Assembly: GCA_945862125.1 (NCBI GenBank)
Contig: CAMAYC010000002.1
Coordinates: forward strand, 1-64,000
Direction: 5' to 3'
DNA from: Reyranella massiliensis 521
GTDB lineage: Bacteria > Pseudomonadota > Alphaproteobacteria > Reyranellales > Reyranellaceae
Length of the DNA stretch: 64,000 nt
In this document: piece by piece, positions 1 through 8,626 of the stretch
Numbering within the stretch: position 1 is the first letter of the stretch
How the letters are laid out: each line of letters starts with the position of its first letter
Made by a program: the position numbers and the translations under genes
Notes under the pieces: model-generated
Databases searched by the model: none
The model's input: only the letters and a program-made list of their open reading frames with translations
What the model was told of the DNA's origin: nothing

Positions 1-585
1 GATACGCTGGTGCTGTTCGGCAGCGACAACGGTCCCGAGTTCAGGCGTCCCTGGCGCGGCACGGCGGGACCGTGGCGCGGAACCTACCATACCGCGATGG
101 AGGGCGGGCTGCGGGTCCCCTTCATCCTGCGATGGCCGGGCCGCATCGCGCCCCGGCGCACGACGGAAGTCCTGCACATCACTGATCTCTACACGACGCT
201 GGCGACGCTCGGCGGCGCCCGCCTGCCGACCGACCGGCCGATCGACGGCATCGACCAGCTCGGTTTCTTCCTCGGCGAGCGGCCGACGTCGGCACGGGAC
301 GGGTTTCCATTCTACATCAAGACCGAACTCCGGGCCGTCAAATGGCGCGACTGGAAGATGCATCTCATGTGGGAGGTCGAGCCGAACGAAGGGCCGATCA
401 AGCTCGAGACGCCCTATCTCTTTAGTCTCGTGCAGGACCCGAAAGAGGAGACTGACGTGAACATGGAGGGCGGCTGGGTGCGCGGTCCGATCCGGCGCCT
501 GATCGAGTCGTTCCAGGCAAGTCTGAAGGCCCATCCGCCGATTCCCCCCGGCGCGCCGGACGATTTCAGGCCGGGGGCGGGGTGA
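1..585 (+). CDS. Sulfatase family protein, C-terminal part (5' end outside window)
   Basis: The reading frame is open from the first base, so the gene begins upstream of the window; the listed ORF start at base 10 is an internal GTG. The visible 194 residues carry the sulfatase C-terminal landmarks: a metal-site DNG motif near the start (GSDNGPEF), then the PWRG ... EGGLRVPFILRWPG stretch that lines the active site in family S1 arylsulfatases, and a late 'DPKEETDVN' segment typical of the small C-terminal domain. The catalytic Cys/Ser that becomes formylglycine lies in the missing N-terminal part, so activity cannot be judged. Likely hydrolyses a sulfate ester; the substrate is unknown. A nearby dioxygenase is consistent with a sulfur-scavenging context but does not prove it. 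Confidence 0.85.
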   Translation, partial: DTLVLFGSDNGPEFRRPWRGTAGPWRGTYHTAMEGGLRVPFILRWPGRIAPRRTTEVLHITDLYTTLATLGGARLPTDRPIDGIDQLGFFLGERPTSARDGFPFYIKTELRAVKWRDWKMHLMWEVEPNEGPIKLETPYLFSLVQDPKEETDVNMEGGWVRGPIRRLIESFQASLKAHPPIPPGAPDDFRPGAG

Positions 586-620
586 CTGGAGAGCCCGCTT
601 TGCTTCCGCTACAGTGAATC

Positions 621-1460
621 ATGCCTGAAGTCATTTCCTCCCAGGGCGCGCTCGGGGCGCGCATCGAAAATCTGGATCGCAGGACCGCGAATGAGCCCGC
701 GGTCGCCGCGATGCTGAACCAGGCGCTGGCCGAGCATCTGCTGATCGTTGTCCCGGGCGAGCCGATGACGCCGGAAAAGACACGCGATTTCGCGGCAGCG
801 TTCGGCAAGCCGCAGACCCAGTTGCTGCGCTACAAGCGCAGCGGCGCCGTGCCGGAAGTGTCGGTGATGGTGAGCACGTTGATGGCCGACGGCACGACCG
901 ACAAGACGGCGATCCGAGCCGAGGACTGGCACACCGACGATTCCTACTTCGCCATCCCGGCCAAGGCGACTCTGCTTCACAGCATCGAGATCCCGAGCCA
1001 CGGCGGCTCGACCTGGTTCTGCAACATGCATTCGGTCTACGAGGCGCTCCCGGAGGCGACGAAGAAGCGGATCGAGGGGAAGCGGGCCATTCACGGCTAC
1101 GACACGCCGCGGGCGCGAAACCGTCCGTCGCCGCGCACGCCGGAGGAAATCGCCGAGACGCCCGATGTCGAGCATCCGCTGGTGCGGACGCATCCGGTGA
1201 CGGGCCGCAAGGCGCTCTATCTCAACCCCAATCGCCTCGACCGCATCGTCGGGCTGGAGCGGGCCGAGAGCGACGCTCTGCTCGACGAACTGGCCGACGA
1301 GGCGCGCAAGCCGCGCCACCATTTCGGGCATGTCTGGAACGTGGGCGACATCGTGGTGTGGGACAATCGCGCCACCATGCATCGCGTCATGATCGATTAT
1401 CCGGTGGGCGAGAAGCGGATCATGCAGCGCGTGCTGATCGAGGGCGACCGGCCGTTCTAG
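621..1460 (+). CDS. TauD/TfdA family Fe(II)/2-oxoglutarate-dependent dioxygenase
   Basis: 279 residues, the usual length for TauD-type enzymes, which use Fe(II), O2 and 2-oxoglutarate to hydroxylate a substrate such as taurine, an alkylsulfate or a halogenated aromatic acid. The iron-binding facial triad is visible: His104 and Asp106 in DWHTDDSYF, and the distal His254 in WDNRATMH. The Arg266/Arg270 pair downstream is placed to bind the 2-oxoglutarate carboxylate. The start is the ATG that begins MPEVISSQG, 35 bases after the sulfatase stop. Substrate cannot be told from sequence: TauD, TfdA and alkylsulfatase (AtsK-like) members all share these motifs. The sulfatase neighbour makes a sulfur substrate plausible, but this is inference. 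Confidence 0.88.
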   Translation: MPEVISSQGALGARIENLDRRTANEPAVAAMLNQALAEHLLIVVPGEPMTPEKTRDFAAAFGKPQTQLLRYKRSGAVPEVSVMVSTLMADGTTDKTAIRAEDWHTDDSYFAIPAKATLLHSIEIPSHGGSTWFCNMHSVYEALPEATKKRIEGKRAIHGYDTPRARNRPSPRTPEEIAETPDVEHPLVRTHPVTGRKALYLNPNRLDRIVGLERAESDALLDELADEARKPRHHFGHVWNVGDIVVWDNRATMHRVMIDYPVGEKRIMQRVLIEGDRPF

Positions 1461-1466
1461 GTCACG

Positions 1467-1664
1467 CTATTTCGTGAGGATCAGCTTGTCGGAAGTGGTC
1501 ACCCGCAGGCGGTAGGCTTGGCCGTTGTGGCGGATGACGAGTTCGCGCTTGCCGCTCATCAGCTTGACGCTGTCGGTGACCGGAATGTCGCGGTCCGGGC
1601 CGTCCCATTTCAGGCCATCGGTTCTGAGGTCGTCTGACTGGAGGAGGCGGAGGGACTGATCCAT
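1467..1664 (-). CDS. hemP: Hemin uptake protein HemP
   Basis: The ORF track gives 104 residues, but the conserved protein starts at the internal ATG at 1664 (MDQSLRLLQ), leaving 65 residues, the normal size for HemP. The C-terminal half has the family signature: a Gly-x-Arg-Glu-Leu-x-Ile segment (SGKRELVIRHNG), then YRLRVTTSDKLILTK to the end. HemP is a small cytoplasmic protein associated with haem uptake gene clusters; in Burkholderia it acts as a transcriptional activator of haem uptake. No haem receptor gene is in the window. A Fur-like inverted repeat lies about 20 bases upstream of this start, which supports the choice of start and suggests iron regulation. Confidence 0.85.
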   Translation of the reverse strand: MDQSLRLLQSDDLRTDGLKWDGPDRDIPVTDSVKLMSGKRELVIRHNGQAYRLRVTTSDKLILTK

Positions 1665-1683
1665 TCGGCACCTGCTTATGTAT

Positions 1684-1704
1684 TGCGAATAAGTATTAGT
1701 TGCA
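1684..1704. promoter_or_regulatory. Candidate Fur-type iron box upstream of hemP
   Basis: The 21-bp segment tgcgaataagtattagttgca is an imperfect palindrome: arms TGCGAATAA and TTAGTTGCA pair at seven of nine positions around a 3-bp centre. It resembles the AT-rich Fur boxes with TGCGAAT/ATTCGCA-like half-sites found in proteobacteria. It lies between the divergent hemP (start 1664) and the unknown gene starting at 1748, so one regulator bound here could control both. The assignment to Fur rather than another iron regulator is inference. Confidence 0.55.
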
Positions 1705-1747
1705 TATATTGCGCTCACCGTCAACGCCGGATCGAAAGTGGTGATGC

Positions 1748-2263
1748 ATGCGACGCCCGATGGACGAGGAATTCGATCCAACCCTGATCGATCAAGAGAC
1801 CTGCGGTCGTCCGGACTGTATCTGCGCCTTGCCGATCGGCGAGCGCTTCCTCCTGTGGGCGCTGCGGCAATGGCAATGCGAGTTGATAAACTGGCGCGAC
1901 GACCGGGAACTGCCGCCGGAGGGATCGGTGCTCCTGCGCGGTTTCAGTCTGGCAGGTCTTCGCGACACGCTGAGCGACTTCGCGACCCTCATGGACGTGC
2001 TTCTGTTCGGCGCCCGGCGCGCCTTCGCCATCCATGCCCCGTCATGTTCCTCCATGAGCAGCGACGAGGCCGCGGTGATCGCGCTTTGCAGCCTGGCGCA
2101 GGGTGATCGCGACGGGCTGCTGCTAGCGTCGCTCGACGCCATGATGGTGCCGGCCGCCGCCGACGCCGCCGTCTTTCGGTTCAAGCTGTTCGCGATGGCG
2201 CTGAAGGAGGCGGGCCTCCATCTGCCGCCACCGAAAAGCGGGGCGGTAGGACGCCTGAACTAA
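1748..2263 (+). CDS. Uncharacterised protein with N-terminal cysteines, divergent from hemP
   Basis: 171 residues, not recognised. The N-terminal 50 residues contain four cysteines (Cys19, Cys24, Cys26, Cys44), three of them in CGRPDCIC, followed by the aromatic-rich ERFLLWALRQWQCE. The middle is mostly alpha-helix-prone and Ala/Leu-rich, and no membrane segment or signal peptide is evident. The start could instead be the ATG four codons later (MDEEFDPTL). It is transcribed away from hemP across a shared 83-bp region with a Fur-like box, so a link to iron or haem handling is a reasonable guess, and the cysteines could bind a metal or cluster. No function is assigned. Confidence 0.65.
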   Translation: MRRPMDEEFDPTLIDQETCGRPDCICALPIGERFLLWALRQWQCELINWRDDRELPPEGSVLLRGFSLAGLRDTLSDFATLMDVLLFGARRAFAIHAPSCSSMSSDEAAVIALCSLAQGDRDGLLLASLDAMMVPAAADAAVFRFKLFAMALKEAGLHLPPPKSGAVGRLN

Positions 2264-2504
2264 AGTTGCAAGTTCAGCAAGAATATGCTAAGTAAATCTA
2301 TAGGCTGTCGCTTCACTTGCGCCGGCCTTTTTCATGTCCCGCAGCCAACACCTCCGACGATCGGGCCGATGCCGACGCGACGCCGGCGCTGTGCCAGGCG
2401 AAACAGCCAAACCGTTGATCACGCTCGGCGAATCGACGATGGCGGCGCAGGCGACGGCACACCTGGCGGGTTTAAGCGGGACATTTCGTGTACCGCTGCC
2501 CCCT
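2264..2504. other. Intergenic region between the unknown gene and the CoA-transferase
   Basis: About 240 bases between two converging genes (stop at 2263 on +, stop side at 2505 on -). Apart from a short AT-rich stretch at 2265-2310, it is GC-rich, and its ORFs are short and shadow-like. I saw no strong hairpin with a T-tract, no RNA gene and no repeat. Confidence 0.5.
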
Positions 2505-3698
2505 TCACTGCACCGCGCGAGCGGAAAGCAGGGCGTCGATCTCGGGGGCGGAGTAGCCGGCTTCCGCCAGCACCTCGCGCGTGTGCTCGCCTGTGCGTGG
2601 CGCATGGGTCTCGTCCTCGCGGGCGCCGCCCGAGAAGGTGTTGGCGAGCTTGGTGCGCCGGATGCGGCCTTCGCTGGGGTGGTCCTCGGGCTGGAAGAAG
2701 CCGACATCGGCGAGATGCGGGTCGGTCAAAAGGTCGTCGATCGAGTTGTAGCGGGCGGCAGGCACGTCGAGCCTGTCGAACAGTTCGACCCATTCGTCGG
2801 TCGTCTTGCCGGTGAGGCCTTCACGCTGGACCTCGAAATAGGCCGCGGCATTCTTCGTGCGCGCGGCGGCGCTGTCGAAACGCGGATCGGTTTTCAGCTC
2901 CGGCCGGCCGATGGCGTCGAAGAAGGCCAGCGCCTGGGCGTTGGTGTTTGGGCGGACGGTGACGTAACCGTCCTTGGTCGGCAGCGGCCGGTAATTGGGG
3001 CTGAGTAGCCGGCCGTCGCCGGTCGGTCCTACCGGCGGATCGAAGGTGGCGGCGCCGAGATGCTCGCTCGACACGAACGACGCCATGTTCTCGAGCATCG
3101 GCACGTCGATCGCCTCGCCCTTGCCGGTCTTCTCGCGCCGATAGAGCGCGAAGCCGATGCACTGGGCGGCAATGAGACCGCTGGTGTGGTCGCTCATCAC
3201 CATGGGCACGAAGCGCGGCTCGCCGGTGGCGCGGGCGATCGTGCCGGCGACGCCGGACAGGCTCTGCACGATCGGGTCATAGGCGGGGCGGTTGTAGTAA
3301 CGGCCGCCGCGGCCGAAGGCCAGGATCGAGCAGTGGATGAGCCTGGGATTGAGCTTGGCGAGACTCTTGTGGTCGAGGCCGGCGCGGCTGAGCGCCTCGG
3401 GGCGGACATTGCTCACGAACACGTCGGCCTTCCCGATCAGGCGGAGCAGGGCGGCATGGCCGTCCTTGTTCTTGAGATCGAGCACGATCGAGCGTTTGTT
3501 GCGGTTGAAGTTGATAAACTTGCCCGACATGCCGGGGGTGCGGCTGCCCTCGGCCATGGTGCGCAGCAGGTCGCCGCCCGGCGCCTCGACCTTGATCACG
3601 TCGGCGCCGTAGTCGGCCAGGGTGCGGGTGCAGATCGGGCCGACCACGACCGTCGTCAGGTCGACGACGCGGACGCCGGAGAGCGGACCGCCGCTCAT
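2505..3698 (-). CDS. CaiB/BaiF family (class III) CoA-transferase
   Basis: Class III CoA-transferases move CoA between acyl groups through an aspartyl-CoA thioester. The start used here is the ATG at 3698 (MSGGPLSGVRVVDL), giving 397 residues; it overlaps the stop of the upstream hydratase as ATGA. The N-terminus has the family fold opening GVRVVDLTTVVVGP ... LADYGADVIKVE, and the likely nucleophile is Asp170 in VMSDHTSG. The ending 'GEHTREVLAEAGYSAPEIDAL' is the usual C-terminal motif. Translational coupling to a mesaconyl-C4-CoA-hydratase-like gene suggests both act on the same acyl-CoA. The substrate is unknown: the family covers succinyl, mesaconyl, formyl, carnitinyl and racemase members. 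Confidence 0.88.
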   Translation of the reverse strand: MSGGPLSGVRVVDLTTVVVGPICTRTLADYGADVIKVEAPGGDLLRTMAEGSRTPGMSGKFINFNRNKRSIVLDLKNKDGHAALLRLIGKADVFVSNVRPEALSRAGLDHKSLAKLNPRLIHCSILAFGRGGRYYNRPAYDPIVQSLSGVAGTIARATGEPRFVPMVMSDHTSGLIAAQCIGFALYRREKTGKGEAIDVPMLENMASFVSSEHLGAATFDPPVGPTGDGRLLSPNYRPLPTKDGYVTVRPNTNAQALAFFDAIGRPELKTDPRFDSAAARTKNAAAYFEVQREGLTGKTTDEWVELFDRLDVPAARYNSIDDLLTDPHLADVGFFQPEDHPSEGRIRRTKLANTFSGGAREDETHAPRTGEHTREVLAEAGYSAPEIDALLSARAVQ

Positions 3699-4564
3699 GG
3701 TGCGAACTCCAGGTCCATATCGCCGCACAGCGTGCCGTTCTTGTCGGCCGCCCAGATCCTGAGCTTGCCGTCCTTTTGGGCTTCGCCGCGTACATCGAGC
3801 GTCTCGCCGACCCAGAGCGGATGGACGAGGCGGGCGGTGTAGCCGGTGAGCGTGCCCTTGGCATGGCGCAGTGCGGCATCCACCATGAGATGCATGGACA
3901 GGCCGCCGTTCGAGACCAGCGCCGGGTAGCCTTCATCGCTGCGCGTATAATCACCGTCGTAGTGAATTCTGTGGGCGTTCCAGGTGAGCGCCGAATAGCG
4001 GAAGTTGAGCGCGTTGGTGAGCGCCGTGGTGTCGCTCCAAGCCTGATCGGTGCGTGCCGGGGTGGCCACCGTGGCTGTCGTCTTTTGGCCAGACGGCACG
4101 GCGGGACGATAAATCGCGTCGAAATCGTCGACCGCCAATACCTTGCCATGCTGCTCGATCGTGTGGCGCATGGTCAGCACGAAGATGTCGCCGGAACGGC
4201 CGCTCTTGGGGACGATGTTGGCGACCTCCGCCTTTTTCACCGCGGGCTCGCCTGCGCGCAACTTGCCCATGACCTTGACCCTGCGGCCTGCACCCATGCG
4301 GCGCGGCATCGGGATCGGCGGCAGCACGATGCCCTTGTTGGGATGGCCATCGGGGCCGATGTCGGCCTGGCGAACGGTCTCTGTGAAGAAGATGCCGAAC
4401 CAGTGCGGTGGCAGTTCGGTGCCGGTCTGGAAACTTTCCGGGTCCATGTCGAAGGTGCCGGCGGCACGGCGCACGGCCATCAGTCCGATATCGTCCTCGA
4501 CGGTGCGGACGCGCCCGATCCAGGGGCGCAACTCGTCCATCGCCTTGTCCATCCAGCCTGTCAT
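3695..4564 (-). CDS. MaoC-like/HTD2 hot-dog acyl-CoA hydratase (mesaconyl-C4-CoA hydratase-like)
   Basis: 289 residues from the ATG at 4564 (MTGWMDKAM). The longer ORF start at 4618 would run back into the glnA terminator and is rejected. It has two hot-dog halves: an N-terminal FAS1-like dehydratase domain (about residues 10-155, with PPHWFGIFF) and a C-terminal half with SALTWNAHRIHYD at 191-203. The NxHxIHYD motif is the one seen in 3-methylfumaryl-CoA / mesaconyl-C4-CoA hydratases and in the mitochondrial HTD2 family. Such enzymes add or remove water across an acyl-CoA double bond. Its 3' end overlaps the CoA-transferase by 4 bases, so the two form a small operon. The exact substrate is not determinable. 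Confidence 0.8.
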   Translation of the reverse strand: MTGWMDKAMDELRPWIGRVRTVEDDIGLMAVRRAAGTFDMDPESFQTGTELPPHWFGIFFTETVRQADIGPDGHPNKGIVLPPIPMPRRMGAGRRVKVMGKLRAGEPAVKKAEVANIVPKSGRSGDIFVLTMRHTIEQHGKVLAVDDFDAIYRPAVPSGQKTTATVATPARTDQAWSDTTALTNALNFRYSALTWNAHRIHYDGDYTRSDEGYPALVSNGGLSMHLMVDAALRHAKGTLTGYTARLVHPLWVGETLDVRGEAQKDGKLRIWAADKNGTLCGDMDLEFAP

Positions 4565-4605
4565 GTCCGTTCCCTCGATTTTGCGGGAGGCATCCTCCAA
4601 CAAAA

Positions 4606-4631
4606 GAAGGGCCCGCAACAGCGGGCCCTTC
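4606..4631 (-). terminator. Rho-independent terminator of glnBA
   Basis: A perfect 11-bp stem, gaagggcccgc / gcgggcccttc, with a 4-base loop. On the minus strand it is followed by a T-rich run (cttttgttgg). It lies 28 bases past the glnA stop and separates the glnBA operon from the hydratase/CoA-transferase pair, which needs its own promoter or read-through. Confidence 0.85.
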
Positions 4632-4658
4632 CAGTATCCGAAAGATCGGAGAGGTCGA

Positions 4659-6065
4659 TCAGACCGAGTAATACATCTTGTATTCGATCGGGGCCGGCTG
4701 ATGTTCCCAGTTGTAGACCTCTTCCCACTTGAGCTCCATGTAGGCGTCGATCTGGTCGTCGGTGAACACCCCGCCCTTGGTGAGGAAGGAGCGGTCGGCG
4801 TCGAGGCAATTCAGCGCCTCGCGCAGCGAGCCCGCGACGGTCGGAACCTTCGAGAGCTCCTCCGGCGGCAGGTCGTACAGGTTCTTGTCCATCGGATCGC
4901 CCGGATGGATCTTGTTGTTGATGCCGTCGATGCCGGCCATCAGCATCGCCGCGAAGGCGAGGTACGGATTGGCTGACGGGTCGGGGAAACGAACTTCCAC
5001 GCGCTTGCCCTTCGGCGACGCCGAGTAGGGGATGCGGCACGAGGCCGAACGGTTGCGCGAGGAGTAGGCCAGCAGCACCGGCGCCTCGAAGCCCGGGATG
5101 ACGCGCTTGTAGGAGTTGGTGCTGGCGTTGGTGAAGGCGTTCAGCGCTTTGGCGTGCTTGATGATGCCGCCGATGTAGTAGAGCGCCGTCTCCGACAGGT
5201 CGGCATAGCCCGAACCGGCGAACAGCGGCTTGCCGTCCTTCCAGATCGACTGGTGAGTGTGCATGCCCGAGCCGTTGTCGCCGTAGAGCGGCTTCGGCAT
5301 GAACGTCAGCGACTTGCCGTAGCTGTGGGCGACGTTGTGCAGCGTGTACTTGTACTTCTGCACGTTGTCCGCGGTCTTCACCAGCGTGTCGAAGCGGAAG
5401 CCGAGCTCGTTCTGCGCCGGCGCCACCTCGTGATGGTGAATTTCCATGGTGATGCCCATGTCGGTGCAGACCGACATCATTTCGGCACGGAGGTCGTTGT
5501 GGGTATCGACCGGCTGCACCGGGAAGTAGCCGCCCTTGACGCCGGGACGGTGGGCCAGGTTGCCACCCTCGACGGCGATGCCGGTGTTCCACGGCGATTC
5601 GTTCGACGAGATCGAATAGAAGCTGCCCTGCATCTGGACGTCGTAGCGGACGTCGTCGAACACGAAGAACTCGAGCTCGGGGCCGAACACGGCGGTGTCG
5701 CCGATGCCGGACGATTTCATGAAGGCTTCGGCGCGCTTGGCGGTCGAGCGCGGGCAGCGGGCATAGAGTTGGCCGGTCGAGGGCTCGACGACGTCGCAGT
5801 TCACGATCAGCGTGGTCTGGGCGGCGAAAGGATCGAGCACGGCCGTCGAGGGATCCGGCATCAGGATCATGTCGGACTCGTTGATGGCCTTCCAGCCGGC
5901 GATTGAGGAGCCGTCGAACATCACGCCGTCGGTGAAGGTGTCTTCATCCGTGGCCGAGGCCATGCGGGCGGTATGCTGCCACTTGCCGCGCGGGTCGGTG
6001 AAGCGGAAGTCGACGAACTTGACGTCTTTTTCCTTCATCAAAGCGAGAACTTGTTTGGCGTCCAT
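4659..6065 (-). CDS. glnA: Type I glutamine synthetase
   Basis: 468 residues, the standard length of bacterial GSI. It joins ammonia to glutamate with ATP, the main entry of nitrogen under limitation, as a cytoplasmic dodecamer. Signatures are present: DGSSIAGW in the beta-Grasp region, [18 protein letters not shown] at the ATP/glutamate site, and NLYDLPPEE, which holds Tyr397, the adenylylation site that GlnE uses to switch the enzyme off. This makes it the GSI-beta regulated type. It lies 54 bases downstream of glnB, the usual alphaproteobacterial pairing, so the PII sensor and its target are co-expressed. The start [10 protein letters not shown] matches the family. Confidence 0.98.
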   Translation of the reverse strand: MDAKQVLALMKEKDVKFVDFRFTDPRGKWQHTARMASATDEDTFTDGVMFDGSSIAGWKAINESDMILMPDPSTAVLDPFAAQTTLIVNCDVVEPSTGQLYARCPRSTAKRAEAFMKSSGIGDTAVFGPELEFFVFDDVRYDVQMQGSFYSISSNESPWNTGIAVEGGNLAHRPGVKGGYFPVQPVDTHNDLRAEMMSVCTDMGITMEIHHHEVAPAQNELGFRFDTLVKTADNVQKYKYTLHNVAHSYGKSLTFMPKPLYGDNGSGMHTHQSIWKDGKPLFAGSGYADLSETALYYIGGIIKHAKALNAFTNASTNSYKRVIPGFEAPVLLAYSSRNRSASCRIPYSASPKGKRVEVRFPDPSANPYLAFAAMLMAGIDGINNKIHPGDPMDKNLYDLPPEELSKVPTVAGSLREALNCLDADRSFLTKGGVFTDDQIDAYMELKWEEVYNWEHQPAPIEYKMYYSV

Positions 6066-6119
6066 TTGTCGTACATCCCTCTCTTGTAGTTGACGGTACT
6101 CAACGCCCAGCGGCGTTGC

Positions 6120-6545
<426 letters not shown>

Positions 6546-6610
6546 TTAACCACAGACATCGCCTCAAAAAGCGGGGAATTTGGTCATGAATAGGGCTGTT
6601 AGGTTAATGT

Positions 6611-6630
6611 ATAGGCATATTTGTGCCTAT
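6611..6630. promoter_or_regulatory. Inverted repeat overlapping a putative aminotransferase promoter
   Basis: Arms ATAGGCA and TGCCTAT are a perfect 7-bp inverted repeat with a 6-base spacer. On the + strand the left arm covers a possible -35 (TAGGCA, 6612-6617), with a -10-like TAATCT at 6635-6640 after 17 bases, just ahead of the gene starting at 6656. The position is that of a repressor operator. The regulator is unknown, and an NtrC role for the divergent glnB promoter is an alternative. Confidence 0.45.
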
Positions 6631-6655
6631 TTCGTAATCTAGAGTAGGTTTCCTC

Positions 6656-7822
6656 ATGAAGTCCGCAAGTTCACTGATGTCCGGCCTCGGGACCACGGTT
6701 TTCGAGGTGATGTCGGCCCTGGCCCGCGAGCATCAATCTGTGAATCTTGGTCAGGGCTTCCCCGACGACAAGGGACCGCAGGAGGTTCGAGCGGCGGCTG
6801 CCGACTATTTGTTGAACGGCCATAACCAGTACCCGCCGATGATGGGCATTCCGGAGTTGCGTCAGGCGGTGGCGGAACACGCGAAGCGGTTCCAGGGGCT
6901 CGATATCGACTGGCAATCCGAGGTTCTCGTGACCTCAGGCGCGACCGAGGCGCTGGCCGATTGTCTGTTCGGGTTGATTGAACCCGGCGACGAGGTGGTG
7001 CTGATAGAGCCACTTTACGACTCCTATCTGCCGATGGTGCGAAGGGCAGGGGGCATTCCGAGGCTGGTACGCCTCGAGCCGCCGACGTGGCGCCTTCCGC
7101 GCGAGGAGCTGGCGGCGGCGTTCAACCTCCGCACCAAGCTCATCCTGTTCAACACCCCCATGAATCCGTGCTCCAAGGTGTTCGATCGCGAAGAGCTCGA
7201 TTTCATTGCCGGCCTATGCCTCCAGCACGATGTCTATGCCGTCTGCGACGAAGTCTACGAACACATCATTTTCGACGATCGACGCCACGTCTCGCTCATG
7301 ACCCTCCCGGGCATGCGCGCACGCACCGTTCGCATCGGCTCAGCTGGCAAGAGCTTCAGCCTGACGGGCTGGAAAGTCGGATACATCACCGCTGCGGCGG
7401 AGCTCATGAAACCGATCGCGAAGACGCATCAGTTCATGACCTTCACCACTCCGCCCAACCTGCAATGGGGGGCGGCGACCGGCCTGCGTCTGGCCGACGA
7501 CTATTATTCGAGCCTGGCGTCGGACATGCAGCGCAAGCGCGACCGGCTGGCAATGGCTCTGGCCGACATCGGTTTCGATGTCTTGCCGGCGCACGGCACC
7601 TATTTCGTGACGACGGACTTCCGGCCTTTGGGCTTCAATGGCACGGACGACGATTTCTGCCGATATATCACCGTCGAAGCCGGGGTAACGGCGGTACCGG
7701 TCAGCGCCTTTTACGACGAGCCAGTACGGGCACCCCGACATTTTGCCCGCTTCTGCTTCTGCAAGCACGACGCGACCCTGGACAGCGCGATCGATCGGCT
7801 GGGGCGGCATTTTCGGAAATGA
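6656..7822 (+). CDS. Class I/II PLP-dependent aminotransferase
   Basis: 388 residues, a fold-type I aminotransferase. Visible motifs: the substrate-side VNLGQGFPDD at residues 29-38, as in kynurenine / methionine aminotransferases (YbdL, KAT); NTPMNP with the PLP-contacting Asn170; CDEVYEH with Asp198 and Tyr201; and the Schiff-base lysine Lys232 in SAGKSFSLTGWKVGY. The ending has the carboxylate-binding Arg in HFARFCFCKHD. It transfers the amino group of an amino acid to a 2-oxo acid. The specificity (methionine, kynurenine, glutamine or aspartate) cannot be fixed. It is divergent from glnB, with its own putative promoter and inverted repeat. Confidence 0.9.
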   Translation: MKSASSLMSGLGTTVFEVMSALAREHQSVNLGQGFPDDKGPQEVRAAAADYLLNGHNQYPPMMGIPELRQAVAEHAKRFQGLDIDWQSEVLVTSGATEALADCLFGLIEPGDEVVLIEPLYDSYLPMVRRAGGIPRLVRLEPPTWRLPREELAAAFNLRTKLILFNTPMNPCSKVFDREELDFIAGLCLQHDVYAVCDEVYEHIIFDDRRHVSLMTLPGMRARTVRIGSAGKSFSLTGWKVGYITAAAELMKPIAKTHQFMTFTTPPNLQWGAATGLRLADDYYSSLASDMQRKRDRLAMALADIGFDVLPAHGTYFVTTDFRPLGFNGTDDDFCRYITVEAGVTAVPVSAFYDEPVRAPRHFARFCFCKHDATLDSAIDRLGRHFRK

Positions 7823-7886
7823 GCACAAACTGCTCCGAATAGCGGTTTTAGTTACAAATTTCCTGCCGACCGGGTTTCACAGAGCG

Positions 7887-7926
7887 TATACTGTTTTTAG
7901 TAACGATTGATGGTCTCGGCCGTTAC
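7887..7926 (+). promoter_or_regulatory. Putative promoter -10 and operator ahead of the first TetR-like gene
   Basis: A TATACT (7887-7892) could be the -10 element; no good -35 was found. Immediately after it is a spaced inverted repeat GTAACG (7900-7905) / CGTTAC (7921-7926) that would cover the transcription start. The left arm is part of agtaacgattg, an 11-bp word repeated in inverse orientation upstream of the third TetR-like gene. This suggests autoregulation, but is inference. Confidence 0.4.
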
Positions 7927-7944
7927 AAGCGAAACGAACAGTGA

Positions 7945-8622
7945 ATGGACGTTCATGTCGAACCTGCAGGCGGCGTGAGATCGGGCGGATCCGCATTGTC
8001 TCCACTGACATCCGCTAAACCTCCTTCCCGGATCGATGGTCGCCGCCTGCGCAGCGAGCGGACCAAGCAACTGATCATGGAGGCTTTTCTCGCGCTCCTG
8101 CGCGACAGCGCCACGATGCCGACCGCCGCGCAGATTGCGGAGCGTGCGGGCTATTCGGTTCGGTCCATATTCGAGCGCTTTCCCGATCTCAACGCGCTGC
8201 GGGTGGCGACAGTCGACTACTCGCTGGCGCAGGCCGCGGCTTTGGCGCCGCCGCGCCATGTCGACGGCGACCGGCCGACCAGGATCAGGTCGCACGTGGA
8301 GACGAGGGCGGGCACTTGTGAACGCGGCATCGCGCTATGGCGTGTGTTTCTCTTCACGGTGGAGGAGTCAGAGGAGCTCAAGCTTCGCCTGAGGATCGCG
8401 CGGCAGCGAACCATAGACCGGTTCGAGGTCATGTACCGGCCCGAGCTTGCGACACTCGGCGAGCCCGAGCGCAGGTATCTCCTGATTGCGCTCGAAGCCC
8501 TTACCGAAATGGAAAGCTGGGCGCGGATGCGCGAGATGTACGGGATGTCCTTCGAGGAAGGTTGTGCTGTCTGGATTCGTGCGATCGACCGCATGCTTCC
8601 TCCGACGCCGCAGGGAAAATGA
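7945..8622 (+). CDS. TetR/AcrR-like transcriptional regulator, copy 1 of 3
   Basis: 225 residues. The N-terminal part (about 30-90) is a TetR-type helix-turn-helix: DGRRLRSERTKQLIMEAF, then PTAAQIAERAGYSVRSIFERF, where the recognition helix is expected, followed by an effector-binding helical domain. The C-terminus ends in VWIRAIDRMLPPTP, a tail shared nearly word for word by the next two genes. The three genes are clearly paralogous, from one ancestor by tandem duplication. No pump, enzyme or transporter operon is next to it, so target genes are unknown; the divergent possibilities are the aminotransferase upstream or the regulators themselves. The start ATG follows a 30-residue variable leader, so the exact start is less sure. 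Confidence 0.85.
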   Translation: MDVHVEPAGGVRSGGSALSPLTSAKPPSRIDGRRLRSERTKQLIMEAFLALLRDSATMPTAAQIAERAGYSVRSIFERFPDLNALRVATVDYSLAQAAALAPPRHVDGDRPTRIRSHVETRAGTCERGIALWRVFLFTVEESEELKLRLRIARQRTIDRFEVMYRPELATLGEPERRYLLIALEALTEMESWARMREMYGMSFEEGCAVWIRAIDRMLPPTPQGK

Positions 8623-8626
8623 GGAC

